DNA from: Candidatus Aminicenantota bacterium
Lineage (GTDB): Bacteria > Acidobacteriota > Aminicenantia > Aminicenantales > Aminicenantaceae
Reading direction: 5' to 3'
NCBI GenBank assembly: GCA_030614645.1
Contig: JAUWTR010000169.1
Coordinates: 1-5,026, forward strand
Length of the DNA stretch: 5,026 nt
Of this stretch, positions 4,899-5,026 are shown piece by piece (positions within the stretch are counted from its first letter, which is position 1; every line of letters starts with the position of its first letter). Below the pieces are notes generated by a model. The model saw only the letters and a list, made by a program, of their open reading frames with translations, did no database searches and was not told where the DNA came from. A program made the translations under genes and the position numbers.

Positions 4899-5026
4899 TT
4901 GTAAAGGATGGACACTGGTAAGTCCCTTCGAAAGACAGGGATTTCCCCCAGCGGGGAAATCCCTTCCTGTCCTCACAACGCTCTCCTCGAGATTCTCTCG
5001 AGGAACCATGCCCGCGTTGTTCCGGA
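4899..5026 (+). repeat. Structured repeat, second copy, truncated by the window end
   Basis: It aligns without gaps to 1482-1609 with four differences: 4930 (G for T), 4940 (G for A), 4978 (A for G) and 4993 (T for G). The left boundary is shared exactly: both copies begin TTGTAAAGGATGG and their flanks diverge immediately upstream. Hairpins 1 and 2 are present; hairpin 3 and the right arm of the outer stem would lie beyond 5026. The orientation is the same as the first copy, 3417 bp away. It sits upstream of the 83-aa gene promoter. Confidence 0.85.

Noticed and set aside
4697..4915. A 72-aa minus-strand open frame overlapping the start of the 83-aa gene
   Set aside because: It runs through the promoter and ribosome binding site of the 83-aa gene and begins inside the structured repeat, with no supporting site of its own.

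Overview
The window looks like chromosomal DNA from an anaerobic, moderately AT-rich bacterium. The anaerobe inference rests on the N-terminus of RnfC, a subunit of the Rnf ferredoxin:NAD+ oxidoreductase, at the left edge. No rRNA or other strong phylogenetic marker is present. The small FHVQT-type protein recalls proteins I associate with uncultivated Aminicenantes, Acidobacteriota or deltaproteobacterial-type genomes, but this is recollection, so phylum is not assigned.

Layout. Positions 1-136 (minus) hold the first 45 codons of rnfC, which runs off the left edge. Positions 137-300 are a divergent promoter region: a TTGACA-type promoter drives rnfC leftwards and an extended -10 promoter drives the next gene rightwards. 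Positions 301-1425 (plus) encode a 374-aa GNAT-fold protein of the YghO / bacterial ceramide synthase-like family. Positions 1426-1736 hold no credible gene. They contain a weak terminator candidate, a 159-bp highly structured repeat (1482-1640), about 50 bp in which I see nothing, and two tandem copies of a short motif, consensus TTTATGAATARTYCAGGTTA. Positions 1737-4412 (minus) encode a complete three-domain DNA polymerase I. Positions 4413-4532 are the polA upstream region and carry three more copies of the short motif, two of them forming a long inverted repeat. Positions 4533-4784 (minus) encode an 83-aa protein of unknown function with a good ribosome binding site and promoter. A second copy of the structured repeat starts at 4899 and is cut off by the window end at 5026.

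The genes do not form an obvious pathway. polA and the 83-aa gene are codirectional and may be cotranscribed; rnfC and the GNAT gene are divergent; the GNAT gene and polA converge on the repeat-rich gap. The most notable content is the non-coding sequence. One family is a probable non-autonomous element that folds into a closing stem with three internal hairpins, in direct orientation on both sides of the polA block. The other is a short motif placed at gene ends, including over two stop codons, which forms a 20-bp hairpin in the probable polA leader. No phage, CRISPR, toxin or defence genes are visible, and no intact transposase is present.
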